From: Ustulina deusta
Taxonomy: Eukaryota > Ascomycota > Sordariomycetes > Xylariales > Xylariaceae
Assembly (NCBI GenBank): GCA_023159155.1
Contig: JAJNNX010000001.1
Span: 1,302,001-1,366,000 of the forward strand
Direction: 5' to 3'
Length of the DNA stretch: 64,000 bases
The translations under genes were made by a program, and so were the position numbers. Under the pieces are notes generated by a model, which searched no databases, was not told the origin of the DNA, and worked only from the letters and a program-made list of their open reading frames with translations. Shown here one piece after another: positions 22,328 through 34,718 of the stretch. Each line of letters opens with the position of its first letter. Within the stretch, counting starts at the first letter, position 1.

Positions 22328-25300
22328 TTTACTTGTCGAAGGCGTCAAACCCGAGCGAAACTGTAGCACTCTTTGAGGGATGATAGCACAAGGTCTTGTG
22401 TCCTACCGATCACAACATTTCGAGGCGGAGTGACAACGAGGGCAGGAGGGCTTATGTATGGTTTTAGGACCATCAAAGTTCCATGAACTAACAACCCGTG
22501 GTCACACCGAGCGGCAAAGCCCGCCACGCTCAAGCTGCTTCTGGGTCCTATGCCGGGATGCTTGTCTAGCGAGAGTCCGAGCTTGGATACATATTGAAAA
22601 TACTAAGAGCAAGGGGGAAGACCTAATGACCACATTAACAAGCCAACTATGAATAATACGACTGGGTTTGATCGGTCCAGGCTCTCTTGCAGTTCAGCTT
22701 CAGGTGGGAAACCCCGATCAAAACTAGTGCCGTCGAGTGCCACAAGACACTCTCGCGAACGTCCATCATTGTCCACCCAAAGAGGCGTCGGTGGACAAGG
22801 TATTGTCGATACCATACGTGAGCCCCTACCAGGTTGGGTAAGTGGAAGAGTACGCTTTGGGATCTATTGTTCCAGAAAGGGAATTGAGGATAACCACGCA
22901 GTCCGGCGTCTACGCATAGTGTAGGTAGTCGATGGAGCTGTTCTGGATTGGTCTGCAAAGAAACCTAGCCCGCAAGGGTACCTACATTAGACCGGAACCC
23001 GGCCACGTTCAGCCAAGCCTTCGCCGGCGTGTCTTTTATCTCCTCTCTGTCTTTCCCCAGAAGTTCACTGGCGCTTGACAACAGCAGACGTACGAACAAA
23101 TCCTGAGCAGCAATCAATAGCTACTCTGCGTGTTCCGCGGATATTCGCACGAACCTTAGATAGCTCTCAGGCGACAGCTTTGTTCATCATTCATAGCACC
23201 GGGAATAGGAGGTTGTGTGGTCTTACTTACCGTACTTGTCAGTAGAAGCGCACTGAGTTGTATTGTTGTTGTTGACGATGGACGCAGTCAATAGTGTGAT
23301 ATCATGCAAGGCCCATGCATCTGACAACCCTGCATGGATGCATTAGCTCATCCTGCACGGTACAGTAGTATATCACACTGAGCTTTTTCTCCTGCTATTC
23401 TTGTCACGGCAGTGGTACAGACCTCGTATTCAGATCGCCAAGTATATCATCTCTGCCGCCACTCGAAGACATTTTACACGACTAGAAAAACAAAACTTCT
23501 GGGTCTCGGTCTCGGATTTATCGGCCTCGTCAAGCTTGGGTGTATACAATACTGTATCTATATTCTGTGCTAATTTTGATAAAAGCAAAACGGCAATTGA
23601 TTATGTTTAGAGACCCTCGGTTTTCTCATTTTCTCAGGTATATCTACAATTCACCGACCCGTCCTACACTATACGACAGACATGAGATGGGCGACAAGGC
23701 TCGAGTCACCGCTAAAATGCACGACGCCAATACTTACACGACATAGGTATCGGTCTGCGAGGTCGCCAAGAATGCCTCGAATAGCTAGCGCAGGTCTAGG
23801 TCGCCAGAACGTTGCAGCACGTACACACCGGCGATACCGGTGGTACTACTATTATAGCATGGCACGAGTTCAACGGCTGGCGATGTATGCCATACATGGA
23901 GGCGCAAAACTGCAATGTCACTATCTATAGTGAGGCGTCCCCGGATTTTCAGGCACAATTGCCTTTTTCAACAACTGACAAGCGAGAGTCTGGGGAAGAT
24001 CGGCAAGAGAAGCAACCGCTCCACCACACAAAATAAGATCTGGGTAGAGGCACAAAAATTCCCGAATCAATTAGTTTCGGTTTTACCCGTCCACGATTCC
24101 CATGGATCGATCTTTCGTAATGTCTTTGAACGAGCGACTAGCAACGACGGTAACCATCGCCACATCTTGCTCTCCACCTTGCAGCAGGGACAACTCATGG
24201 AGAAAGGAATCCAATAATGCATTCACCGATGTGACGGTACAGCGTAGGGTACTGCGGCAGCGGAAATTAAGTTCAGCCTCTATATGCCAGGGTTCAGTTT
24301 GCCCCCCTTTTTTTATTTTTTTATTTTATTATTATAATTTTTTATTGGCCGACGTAGATGGGTTGGGGCTGGCCAACTCGACCAGTCTAGAAGCTGGTGG
24401 GTTGATGTCTTACGAGGATAAGTAGTATATTGGAGTACTTGTCTCGGCGAAGAGCCAGAGAACAAAAATGTTCCCGACCGTCTTTGACAGCTCGTGTATT
24501 GGCTTGAGGATATTAGCTGGCGTCGCTTGGCGAGTCTTGACTAACGCTTTAGCTTGCGACTTGACGTTTTCAATCATACCAAGTGATCCAGAACTGTCAG
24601 CATATTTGCCAATTCGTCTCTCGATGCTGACTAGTAACATCGCTAATGTTGTTATACCATGCCCGATGCTTCCGACTGGTCGCTGAGAGACGCAGCTGCG
24701 TATGCCTATGCCACCGTTGCATGCACTGTGGCTGAAAACCTACCATGTTGTCGACTCCTATTTCGGTGTGCAATTGACACGCAGGGCTTCATGAGCAAAA
24801 GTTTGCCTTAGTTTGCGACTTTGCACACCTACATACATCGGTTAAATCTCGTCAACAAATGCCAAGGTCGGCCCTTAACATGTAGTTATAATCAATATCA
24901 TGTTGGGTTTAAATGCCAGCCCCCAAGTCTTCAATGGTAGCACGATACGTTATAATGGGCATGCAATACTCCTGCTGCCTCTGCTACATGATGAGAGCCT
25001 TACCCTCGCAAGGACGAATGAGCCCTGTCTATGGCATGTCCCACTTTGAATCTTTGCTTTTCATATGTCCTCGGAAAGACCTGGAGCATGCATTCTTGGT
25101 CTTTCTCTCCGTTAAATTATATAGATGGCTGTGTTTTTGATGAGATGAAGGCCAAGTTCGATATAGTCATGCTGGATATCCTCAGCGGCACTCGCACATC
25201 AATATCGTCTAGGTGTTATTCCCTACAGAGCTAGGCCGCCATTGGCTTCTTCCAAGCGACAAATAGCACGTCTTCAATACTTCCGCATTAGGATTTAAGT

Positions 25301-26698
25301 AGTATTAGCGGCTCGGCTGAGGAGCTGTAGCCTTTTCCTTTTTCGAGGCGACATATCTTTGCAGGCGATAGTGTAGATCCCAAGAAACTAACACAGCCTC
25401 GGCTTCTCGTAGAGCCGATGTAACATCCGACCCCGCCGCTGTAGACACACATAGGCCGATAGGTTTTGGATTTCACACTTGCACAATGCTCTGATCAACT
25501 CGAATTCCAGAGGGTTTCGCATTCAAGGACAGGAGTCGAGGAGAAACGGCTCGAGGGTTGGGCTTCCTCCTGCTCGTCGTCATAATCAAGGCTCGGCTAA
25601 CCGAATGAAGGACATCGCGTATTCAGGAGGTTCAGTACGTAAGCTCGAACATGTTAGAGTAAGCCGCAACCTCATGCTCGTGCTCGTGCACATATCAGTC
25701 AGCGAGAAGCCAGGAGGCTTCACCCTGCGATGGCATGCGGGAGCGACAAGATGGCTCAGGTTTCTCGCCCGGCAATGGTGCGTCAACTTAGTCTCTGAGT
25801 GATATGTAGCGGCGAGCTAGAACGACATCTCGAGTGCCTAATGTAGCCGCATCGTGTTTTCTTAGTCAGCTAGACTCGGATTCTTCCGCTTCGCGTCTTC
25901 GCTAGCAATGCGCTCCTTAGTGTGTGCCAACAAGTCCCAGAAAAAAAAAATTGGCATGTCGAAAGGGATGCCTAGTTCCGAATTTGGTATAGGGTCAGAC
26001 CGTTCCCGGATCAGTCCGCGAGCGTATGCGTAGATAGGATATCGCTCGGTTAGTGCTAATTGCTTTTCAACTTCGACTTACGCGTACTGCAGACACTATC
26101 TGCTCTGCTCTGCGTTCTGGCTAGGATGCGGAGAAACCAAACTAACACAAATAGTATGTTCCTTCTCTTTTCTTAGACTCGAGCGCATTTACTGTGATGG
26201 CTAGAGGCTACGGCTTTATTGATTTTTGGTAACTATTCTCAATTAGCGTGAGGCTGTTGTGTAGCCTCTTATCATCGCGGAATGCCGCCGGTCTCAGTGC
26301 GCTTTTTCCACCTCCATGCGGCGTCGCATCGACAACAGTACGCAATAGTCACGATCTAGTGTTACATACAGATAGTTCTCTGCGGTAGAAACACCAGCAT
26401 CTGTTGTAGCCAAGTTGCTCTGACTTCCGACCTACCCGTCTTCTGCTTTTGCTTTTCTCTTTGATTGGGGAGGGGGGAATGGATGCTTCGTGTTCCTCGG
26501 TTCTAACTTCAGCCTTGTCTCGGACAATGCTGGATCCTAACTCCGATTGGACTCTAGTTATATAAGATGTCGCACTCGAGCTTGGGGAGGTCAATGCTTA
26601 CAGTTCATTTAGCAAAAGAAACAGTATCCCTCTGTAGAACTAAACCATTTGTTTTCGGGGCACATATCTCGTAAAACGTAGCCTGGGTTTTTATTCCA
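22328..26698. other. Gene-free spacer of 4.4 kb
   Basis: No gene is supported. A minus frame at 24640-24410 (LLVSIERRIGKYADSS, ANILKPIHELSKTVGN) has natural-looking composition but no family match and no clear upstream exon. The rest holds scattered short frames and a T-rich run near 24305-24345. A short inverted-repeat element lies at 23293-23379. Confidence 0.5.
23293..23379. repeat. 87-bp element with 10-bp terminal inverted repeats
   Basis: AGTGTGATAT at 23293-23302 is matched by its exact reverse complement at 23370-23379. The interior contains further ATGCAT/TGCATG palindromes. I see no clear target-site duplication. It may be a tiny MITE remnant or a regulatory palindrome. Confidence 0.5.
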
Positions 26699-27703
26699 TT
26701 ATTTTAAATATTTCATACTCTCGCCGTGGTTACCCCCCGAAGTATTTCCCGAGTCAGCGCTTAGCTCCGTAGGCATCTCACCATGCCAAAGCTCGACGGG
26801 ATGCTCGTTGGTTGGCAACTCTCTGACATCGTGTGCCGGCAGTTCGGCGAGGGCTGGCTGTCGTTTGTCAGCCCAAACATCTCCTCCGCCTTCCGCAGTT
26901 GGCCAATTGGTGGTGTTCGACAGAGTCTCACTCTGCCCGTGCTCGGGATGTGTTCCGTCGTTGAAGGGTGGCGTGTTTCCTGCATCATTCTTGCTTTCTC
27001 TGTTCTTTTGCCGCCCTAGTCGGAATCCCAGGGATACCAACCCGCCGATGAGTAGCAGAGACCCAACCCCTGCGCCCACGCCAATGCCGGCTTTTGCTCC
27101 CGTACTAAGACCGGAGGCTGTCATCGGTATGGTATCGTTTGATGCCGTCGGGGAGGAGGTCGGTGACATGGACGGTGTGGCTGAGCTGGTCAGGGCTGAG
27201 CTGGTCGGGAATGAGCCCGGCACCTGATTCCAGTCCGTCGACGAGTTGATTGGTGTCCCGGAGTCATTGCAGAATTTCTGCCACCCAGATATGATTTCCG
27301 CTGCGAGAGTGTTAACCTCTTTGCGCTATGAGTTGCTTCAAAGCAAAACAAGCGCATCTACACTATGCCGGTGACTTTCTAGCGCTGAGCGAAGAAGGAA
27401 ACCAAGCAGCCGGGAGCCTTTGAACTCGAACGCAGTAAGAGACAAGGAATACAGTTTGTACATACACCGTAATTCTTCTATATTGGCATTGCAAGTCTGG
27501 ACGAAGCATATCCTTGAGGAGAATGTGATTTGCGAGAAATTGGTGCAGAGACATTTGCTATCGTCGAGACCGGCGCAGAGTTTAGTGCTGTTTAGCGTTT
27601 GCTCGACACAAGGGGGCGCGCATTCGGGAACATATGAGGAGAAGTTCTGCCCTTTGGTGGAGATGGCGAAGAAGAGCGTCGCCAGCACGAGTGGGAGGCG
27701 CAT
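26699..27703 (-). CDS. CFEM-domain membrane protein
   Basis: I join 27703-27466 and 27300-26699 (279 aa). The intron is 165 bp, with a GTATGT donor, a GTTAAC branch-like site and a GCAG acceptor, in phase. The signal peptide is RLPLVLATLFFAISTKGQ. The CFEM module has the eight-cysteine pattern: PECAPPC, KLC, DDSKCLC, RIC, QTC and, after the splice, KFC. The Asp just before CLC corresponds to the haem/iron-coordinating Asp known in some CFEM proteins. A Ser/Thr-rich stalk follows, then one transmembrane segment (IGVGAGVGSLLLIGGLVSLG) and a hydrophilic acidic cytoplasmic tail. The fungal family includes haem/iron-binding surface proteins and host-interaction proteins; the role here is unknown. 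The splice is needed to supply the eighth Cys, which supports the model. Confidence 0.88.
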
Positions 27704-29132
27704 CTCCGTGGGTCTACTCCCTCCCGCTGATCTAGATTGTCTTATGTACTCCCTTCACTGTTCTGTTTTCGTGGTCGATGTCGCGCTTGTAATTTGGACG
27801 TTGTGGCGGCTTTGAAGCTGATCTACTAGTATCATCCCAGTATCGTTTGCTTGCAGAAAACTTAAGAAAAGGGAGTGCAGCATATCCCCACGGCACACGA
27901 GCGACAGGCATGTGCCATGATTTAACTATAGGTACTCTACCTACATTGTACTCCCAGAGAGGTAGTACTGCTACTACCTTGTATGGATCGTGGTTCGGCA
28001 CCGATAATATGCAAACATATTTCAAATTGCCTACCGAAACGAAAGGAGCGGAGAATGACCCGAGCGTGGCAAACAAACTCGCCCAAGTTGTGCCGCATCG
28101 ACGCAGATCATCCAAAGGAGGAAGTTGGATGGTCACACTCGCGACCCTCCAAATGCTGCGCAATAATGTAGCCCTCCCAAACAGGGTAGCCAAGAATAGC
28201 CACAGATAATAGGGGACGGCCTCTTGATGAGAGAATAAGGAGAAGAAGAAAGGAGAGACGGAAAACAAGAAGGAGAGAGAGGGGGGGGGGACACGTCAGG
28301 CTTCTAGGATAATAATTTTTGATTGTTTTAATAATCACCAGTCCTTAAAACGTCGGTGATAGTTTTTCGAGAATTGTATTGCCCACGCTCCTGATAGCCT
28401 GCCTAATGTATGATAACATAAAAAGACGCTTCCAGACGCCTGCTCCTGGGTTGGGGGCCGCCTCAACAAGCCAGGTAGGAGAATAGTGTGCCAGAGTAAC
28501 GGGGACTCAATAATTACCCCGCTGACAGCAAGGCAATATACATACAGTAAGTCTGTCCGTACTAGTATGGAGACGCTGGCTTCGGCGTGCGGGAGTGCGG
28601 GTTTACACTAGAGCTGTGTTATTGGAGTATAGAATATAGTAAGCATCTAGTTCTCAAGGCCTTTGGCTGCAGGTATATGGCACCCCTAGATAACAAATAA
28701 AGGGGGAAAATCCCCAGTCGACTCATTTTTTATCTTTACATGCAATCAAATAAATATTTATTCACATTATAAGACCCAAGTAGCATTATCTTTTGATGTA
28801 GTTGCACACATGTACGTAGGAAGTTTTGATTGTAGATATAAGAACCCATCTTACCAGACATGCACACGAGAGCCAACTTCTAAACGTGCCCTTCCCATCA
28901 TTTACTTCAAAAGGGGGAGAAAGGGGTATGAAGTAAGCGTAGGTCGAGCCTTTCATCGAGCCTTTCATAGACCCGTATATACCGCTCATTCAGGATCAGC
29001 AGGCGCCGTTAACAATCACCATCTCGTGTTCTCGCCCAGACTACTACTCTCAAAAGAGAAGATGCTTCTTTTCATGAGCCTAAATTACAAACTTTGGTAA
29101 ACCCAAACCCCAAACGCCCGTCCTTGCAATGC
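27704..29132. other. Intergenic between CFEM and eIF3a genes
   Basis: A 178-codon minus frame (27732-28268) opens only with TTG, lies directly upstream of the CFEM start and shows no domain, so I treat it as leader or promoter DNA. An AT-rich segment follows at 28.3-29.1 kb. No gene is supported. Confidence 0.55.
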
Positions 29133-32100
29133 TTAAGAACCCTGCTTATCACGCAAATGCCGGGGTACCCATTTCCCGGGACCCCCAGAAGGCTTAAGGG
29201 TCTCTCCGGCAGCTGGAGGAGCGTCGTTCCTTGCACCGCCTGCGGGTTCCGGAGGCGTAGTACCGCTACCACTGGCCTTTAGAGCCTCACGTTCGCGCCA
29301 TGACGGCTTTCCACCTCGGCCTTGTAGATTGAGACGCGGGGGACCTCCAGTACGACTGTCGGAATCTGTCCGTTCCATCGGTGGGGGTGTAGAACGTGGT
29401 GGTCCATTCGAATCACTTGGGGGAGCAGTACCTCGGGAGGGTTCACGATCACGCCATGATGGTTCGCCAGAAGTAAGCCGGACGCGGGGCGGGCCAGATG
29501 GGCGATCGTGAGAATCTGTACGTTCCATGGCCAATGGTTCGCGGCGGGGTGGAAGGCGGGCGCTCTCTTTCTCGGCCTGCTTCCTGGCCATAGCCTCCTC
29601 TTCTCTCCTGGCTTGCAAAGCAGCCTTTTCTAAGGTCTCTTGGCGTTCCTTTTCTCGCTGTTCTTTGTTTTTGGCCATCTCCGCTCGCATCTGCTCCCGA
29701 CGCTTCTCCTGTTCTTCCTTTTCTCTCGCAGCGCGCTCCTCGGCCTCTCTGAGAGCTCTCTCCTTCTCCTCTCTCTCTCGCTTCTCCTTAAGCTTGCGCT
29801 CTCTATAGTCCTTCTTCCTTATGTTGATCTGTTTCTCTAGCTCACGCTCAGCGTCGCGTTGACGTCTCTCAAACTCGTCACGGCGACGATCATGGAGAGA
29901 TTTCCTGAAGGGCTCATAATAAGGCATTAGGCGACTAAGACGATGCTTAAGCTCAACACTCTCCTTATGTTTCGCTTCAGCCTCTCGTAGAGTATCTTTC
30001 CGCAGTTGCTCGTATGTAGCAAGATCACGCTCCCTTTGCTTAGCGTAATCCCCGGGAAGCTTAGTAGCTTCCTCTTTTCTAAAGGCGCGTTCCAGGTGAT
30101 CAATGCGCTTGCCGGTGATGCGAAGTCTCTCCTTGATATCGTTCTTCTCTCGCTCGAGTTGAGCAAGTTTCATGGCCCGAATGTCAATATCATTAAGGTT
30201 GTCGACGTCAATCTCCACGGAGTTAGCACCTAACTTCAAGTCGGCAATCTGCTTCTTCAATTCCTCTTTGCGAACACGGTCCCGTTCGTCTTTGAGGCGC
30301 TTCTCTTCACGCTCTTTCTGTTCTTGTGCTAGACGACGTTCCTCGGCCTCAGCCAGGGCCTGCTCCTGAAGTCGTTTTTGTCTAGCCTTCTCCTTCTCTC
30401 TCTTCGCTTGCAATTCGGAAGCTTCTTCTTTTCGCTTCTGAATGACCTCTTTTCGGGCAAGCGTATCACGATGCTCTTTTTCGGCACCCGCCTTAGTGCG
30501 TGTTAGAGCAGCATCGCGGGCGTCTACTTGACTCTGCCTGAAGGTGGGGTCAATGTAAAAGCAGGTAGTATAGAGAGTGTTTGTGAGGCGGGATAATTGC
30601 GAGCGAACAATCTCTGAGGGTGTGCTTTGGAGTCTCTGGACAGTGCCAGTCTGACTTTCCGCAGAACCTACGGCAGATCCGGCATGAACAGGCTTGGAAG
30701 AGGCAAAGACATCCTTGTCAAACTTGAGTACGCCTGTTGCATGATCCATGCGGATGGAGAGGTCGCCCTTCTTATTTCCGTTCATGATAAACTTCTCGAT
30801 GGTTCCGCGAGAAATTTGGAAGGGATCGGGAAAGTTGGCAAGGCTTTCAACGAAGGCAAGATCAACACTCTCATAAACCTGAGAGAGTTGCTGGAAGAGT
30901 CGTGTAAGGATAACTTGTTGGAGGGGAAGGATATACTTCTCCATCTCAGGGTCGGTACCAATCTTGGTAAGAATAGGCGAGATCTTCTGGCAGATGGAGA
31001 GGGGATGGAAATCAACTTCGAGTATGTTGTACAAATCCCGAATCTCAGGACGAGCACGTTTTAAGAGAGACTTGGACAGAGCATCACGAAACAAGACAGC
31101 TCGAGTGGGAGCAACAGACATGCCCAGGAGATGAGTCAGACGCGAGTTCTTGTTCTTCCGCGCCTCATCAAAGTCTACCATTGCACCTCGCGACCTTGTG
31201 GTACTGATGACGGGGATCGACAGTGCAGACAGAAGGACATAGGATGCGGCCTTCTGCAAATCCGCGTCAGTGGCGGATGGGTTATCGGCCTTCTTGCCCT
31301 GACCGGAGGCAACCAGAGCGGCAGACTGCCGGAGAAGATTGTAATACCTAGACCAAGCGGCGGCATGGAAAAGGTAGTTTTCACCGACAAGAAAGATGCG
31401 GGTAAGCTTCTCGTAGTAGTTGGCCATCATGACATTCTTAGGCGGGCGCTTGCTGAGGTTTAGGAGGGTGTGGATATCCTCGACACTTCGGAAAGCTTCT
31501 TGCCACAACTCCAGTTCCACGGCGACATTTAGCTGCTGGAAACGAGTCTCCAAATGTCGCTGCAATGTATCCGGGTCGTTGAGGTTAATAGCATGCATTT
31601 GACTGGAATATTTGGCGGCGGTCTGGACATGGTTGCGAAGCAGCTCGCAAAGACGGCGGAACTCGGTCTTTCGCTGGTACTTGAGACAGAACTCGAAGGC
31701 CTGCAGAGCAGTGCTCTGGTAGAGAAGCTCGAGCCTGGCATTATTGCGCAGAATATCGAGGACAGTTCGGTAGGCTTCCCAGAGGAACTTGAGCCAGGGA
31801 GTTACGACGGCGCGCTCGGTGCGGTCTCTAGACTGCTCACCAGACACGGTGGCCAAGAGGATAGACTCGGGGGTCTCAGTTGCCTCTAGATCTTCAACGT
31901 TGGTGGTGGCGGTGGCGTCGAGGCTCTCCTGGACCTCGTCGGCCTTCTTCTGGGCAGCAGTGACCTTCTCAGCAGCTAACTCGATGAACTTCTTGAGGAC
32001 GAGTTCAATGGTGGCAATGTTCGTGTTCTGGGCGATGTTTTTGTAGGAATAAAGTGCATCCTTGGCGAGCTTCCCCTTCTTCTGTTCAACAGACAGCTCG

Positions 32101-32270
32101 ACCAAAAGGAGCATCACGGGCTCCAAAGAGGCGATGGGGACATTTCGCGAGCGTTTGGAGGTGATGTGGTCGTGGAGGAGTGTGAGAGCGGCGGGAGCCT
32201 GGTTGACACCGATTAGCTCGTGTGCACGCTTTAACACGTTCTCCGGCTTCTGATGCGGAGGCGGCGGCAT
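29133..32270 (-). CDS. TIF32: Eukaryotic translation initiation factor 3 subunit A
   Basis: This is a scaffold subunit of eIF3, acting in 43S pre-initiation complex assembly and scanning in the cytoplasm. It is an intronless frame of 1045 residues, a normal length for filamentous fungi. The N-terminus [21 protein letters not shown] is highly typical. The helical TPR-like and PCI region (about residues 320-520) includes [20 protein letters not shown] and [16 protein letters not shown]. From about residue 590 there is a long Glu/Arg/Lys-rich coiled coil ([20 protein letters not shown]), then a Pro/Gly/Arg-rich repetitive tail (for example [19 protein letters not shown] and [20 protein letters not shown]) ending [14 protein letters not shown]. 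It is divergent from the G-gamma gene across 2.1 kb. Confidence 0.97.
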   Translation of the reverse strand: MPPPPHQKPENVLKRAHELIGVNQAPAALTLLHDHITSKRSRNVPIASLEPVMLLLVELSVEQKKGKLAKDALYSYKNIAQNTNIATIELVLKKFIELAAEKVTAAQKKADEVQESLDATATTNVEDLEATETPESILLATVSGEQSRDRTERAVVTPWLKFLWEAYRTVLDILRNNARLELLYQSTALQAFEFCLKYQRKTEFRRLCELLRNHVQTAAKYSSQMHAINLNDPDTLQRHLETRFQQLNVAVELELWQEAFRSVEDIHTLLNLSKRPPKNVMMANYYEKLTRIFLVGENYLFHAAAWSRYYNLLRQSAALVASGQGKKADNPSATDADLQKAASYVLLSALSIPVISTTRSRGAMVDFDEARKNKNSRLTHLLGMSVAPTRAVLFRDALSKSLLKRARPEIRDLYNILEVDFHPLSICQKISPILTKIGTDPEMEKYILPLQQVILTRLFQQLSQVYESVDLAFVESLANFPDPFQISRGTIEKFIMNGNKKGDLSIRMDHATGVLKFDKDVFASSKPVHAGSAVGSAESQTGTVQRLQSTPSEIVRSQLSRLTNTLYTTCFYIDPTFRQSQVDARDAALTRTKAGAEKEHRDTLARKEVIQKRKEEASELQAKREKEKARQKRLQEQALAEAEERRLAQEQKEREEKRLKDERDRVRKEELKKQIADLKLGANSVEIDVDNLNDIDIRAMKLAQLEREKNDIKERLRITGKRIDHLERAFRKEEATKLPGDYAKQRERDLATYEQLRKDTLREAEAKHKESVELKHRLSRLMPYYEPFRKSLHDRRRDEFERRQRDAERELEKQINIRKKDYRERKLKEKREREEKERALREAEERAAREKEEQEKRREQMRAEMAKNKEQREKERQETLEKAALQARREEEAMARKQAEKESARLPPRREPLAMERTDSHDRPSGPPRVRLTSGEPSWRDREPSRGTAPPSDSNGPPRSTPPPMERTDSDSRTGGPPRLNLQGRGGKPSWREREALKASGSGTTPPEPAGGARNDAPPAAGETLKPSGGPGKWVPRHLRDKQGS

Positions 32271-34361
32271 CTTGGGCGATCTCTTTGATGGCAGACAATC
32301 AACAGAGATGGATGCGGCCGGAGCGGCGTGACGGGTGGTGGGAGAGGAGATGCACAGAAAAGAAGATTTTCGATGTGTGCCACATTTCGTGGGCTTGGAG
32401 AGGACGAGCGAGGCGGGGCACGGGCTTTGGATTCTACATCACGTGACCCGGATAGCAATCAGAGCTCCTTTATCGCCGGGCGCTCGGCTCATAGGTATAA
32501 GGTATCCATTAATTATAGGTAGGTTGGTATAGGGTAGGTACTAGTGTACAATACATACGCATATAATGTACATACATGTAATATAGGTAGTATCTAGTGA
32601 GCACATCAATGATCCCCTGGAGATAGCCTTGAATTACCTTAATACTGATTTTATATGCTGCACTCTTAATTACTCGCTACACTGATACCATGGCATATGT
32701 GTCTCGTCATACCATTTATATTACATATTACAAATAGTCAAGACTTCGCACTAGGTTGTGTAGGTACTGTCTTTTTCTTTCTCCCAACTCGGCCTTTCAC
32801 TAAGGCTCGCCGGCTAGCAAGTAATCGCAGGCCCGTTGGCTTGGCAATAGTCCCGCGTCTTGGAAATAATTAACCAATTGATTTCCTGGGAGATCCAGAC
32901 ATGGAGGGAAGATAGGCACTTATACGAGGTAGATAGTAGGACTGAACTGGCTTATCTATGAACCTCCACGGCTTTTCTGACACTCAGAAACAGCCTTGGC
33001 ACACACCGGTGATACGATCGTTCAATGCAAAGGCCCGATGCATACATAAACTCATCCACGTACCTTACCTCTAACTACCTATAGGTCTGTACCTAAGAAC
33101 AGAGGACGCGGCTTTGATTTAACGCGAATGGTAGGTAGTCTTGCTAGATGGAGACATGATATGACCCAACCATGATTGCGCGTGAAATACATGTAGTGTA
33201 CATCAATAATAGCTCGCACGGAGCCCATCATCTCTCTATACCTACGTATTCCTCCAGTGTATACATCGATCATTATACCTTACACATGCAAAGGCTATCC
33301 GTAGGACATGTGTAAATGTGTCTACCTTGGTAAGTCCCCAAGTTGAAGTTGGACATGACATTAGGAGGAAACCGAAGGTCAGCGTCCAATTATTATTTTA
33401 CTGTACTTACGGTAACTCTTTAGGGAACAAGCGCACGCACCACCACGGAAACTGGACCGCCAATTTCCCAGCCTGCAAGAAAGCCCCATCGTCATTCCCC
33501 CCTTAGGATTCTGGCCAATCACAAACAGAAAAGCCACCAGGCAAAAGTCCTAATTCTGCTTGGTGCCGGTGTTGTGCTTGGGCTCTCCTCCAGCATCCGT
33601 CCTGCTTTGCGCGCTCTGCGAGTACTACACTACCTAGGGCAAGTACCAACTGCAGTGTGCAACACGGGGAGGTACCTAGGTCGTATATGTAAATCGCTAG
33701 CCCTGTCTCTCTGCCTCCACCCTTCGCACTAAGTCCCTAACCAACCCTGACCACCTCCCCGAACTCTCCTCTCTATCCCCCGTCTCCAGGAGTCTACCTA
33801 TCCCGTCTACCTACCTACTTGCCTGTCCATCTACTTCAAGCCGCTCGTGTCTTGCCCGTGGCCAGTCGCCTTCCTCTCCTTCACGTTGCCGCCGCCCATT
33901 GACCACGACATACAACTCTGGTGTTTTCCTTTTGCCACTCCGCCGCTTCTCAGGCCTCGAGACTTGTCATCTTCCGATCGTATGGCGAGCCCTCTAATCA
34001 GCTAGCTGTACGTGACTCCTATCTCATCTCGAATTGACTCCAACCAAGTCCGTTCGCCCATCCACGAAATCCGTCCACGGCCCACCCGATCCATCTCAAG
34101 CTCCTTTTGTTGTCCGTGAACAAAGGGGCACGCGATAACAACAGACCCGTCAACGTCCCAACGCAAACGACGCATGACAGGACTAGATAAACAACTAACT
34201 AGTCGCGCATCTAGAGAATAGGAACGCGCAACTCCACGCTGTCATCAGAGAGGCGAATTCCACAGATAAGCACCCGAAACTTCCTACCGATACCACCCAC
34301 ACTCTTCCCTCCACATTGTTAAACACCCGATTCTACCGCGCCATCTATCACCACCGTCATC
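32271..34361. other. Divergent intergenic region between eIF3a and G-gamma
   Basis: No gene is supported. The segment from about 33.64 kb to the G-gamma ATG is pyrimidine-rich (CTACC and CTCC runs), as in long fungal leaders, and suggests an extended 5' UTR. AGGTAGGT/ACCTACC motifs are frequent at 32.5-33.3 kb. Confidence 0.55.
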
Positions 34362-34718
34362 ATGCCTGCATACACATCGAGGGAGGTCGGTGACCCGTCA
34401 CAAATCAAAAAGAACAAGCAATCCATGGCGGACCTGAAGTTGCGACGTTTGACCGAGCTGAACAGCAGGTTACGGGAAGATTTGGAGCGAGAGCGGATTC
34501 CTGTGTCGCAGGCTGCTAAGAGGTGAGGCGAATCTACCAGTATTGGGCATTGGTGACATCTCATTACACTCGGATACTAAACCGTCTGTGTCAATAGCAT
34601 AATTGCATACTGCAACAGCACGAGGGATTACATGGTGCCTTCAGTATGGGGGCCTGTGACAAGAGGGGAAGACCCATACGCGCCTCAACAAAATACCGGA
34701 TGCTGCGTGGTCATGTAG
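34362..34718 (+). CDS. Heterotrimeric G-protein gamma subunit
   Basis: I join 34362-34522 and 34598-34718 (93 aa). The 75-bp intron has donor GTGAGG, branch ACTAAAC and acceptor TAG, and the phase gives Ser at the junction. The protein is the partner of G-beta at the plasma membrane. Sequence support comes from the helical KKNKQSMADLKLRRLTELNS and LREDLERERIPVSQAAK, then ACNST-like AYCNSTRDYMVPSVWG. The C-terminus CCVVM gives a CAAX box (CVVM, farnesylation expected for a terminal Met) preceded by a Cys that is usually palmitoylated. Length and ending match fungal G-gamma proteins such as those of Neurospora and yeast Ste18. It functions in pheromone response, development and cAMP signalling in relatives. 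The gene is too broken by its intron to appear as a long frame. Confidence 0.95.

Noticed and set aside
24410..24640. Minus frame with natural-looking composition
   Set aside because: It recalls no family, has no clear upstream exon or start context, and is too short to call a gene.
27732..28268. 178-codon minus frame upstream of the CFEM gene
   Set aside because: It begins with TTG, has no domain, and sits where the CFEM promoter and leader must be.
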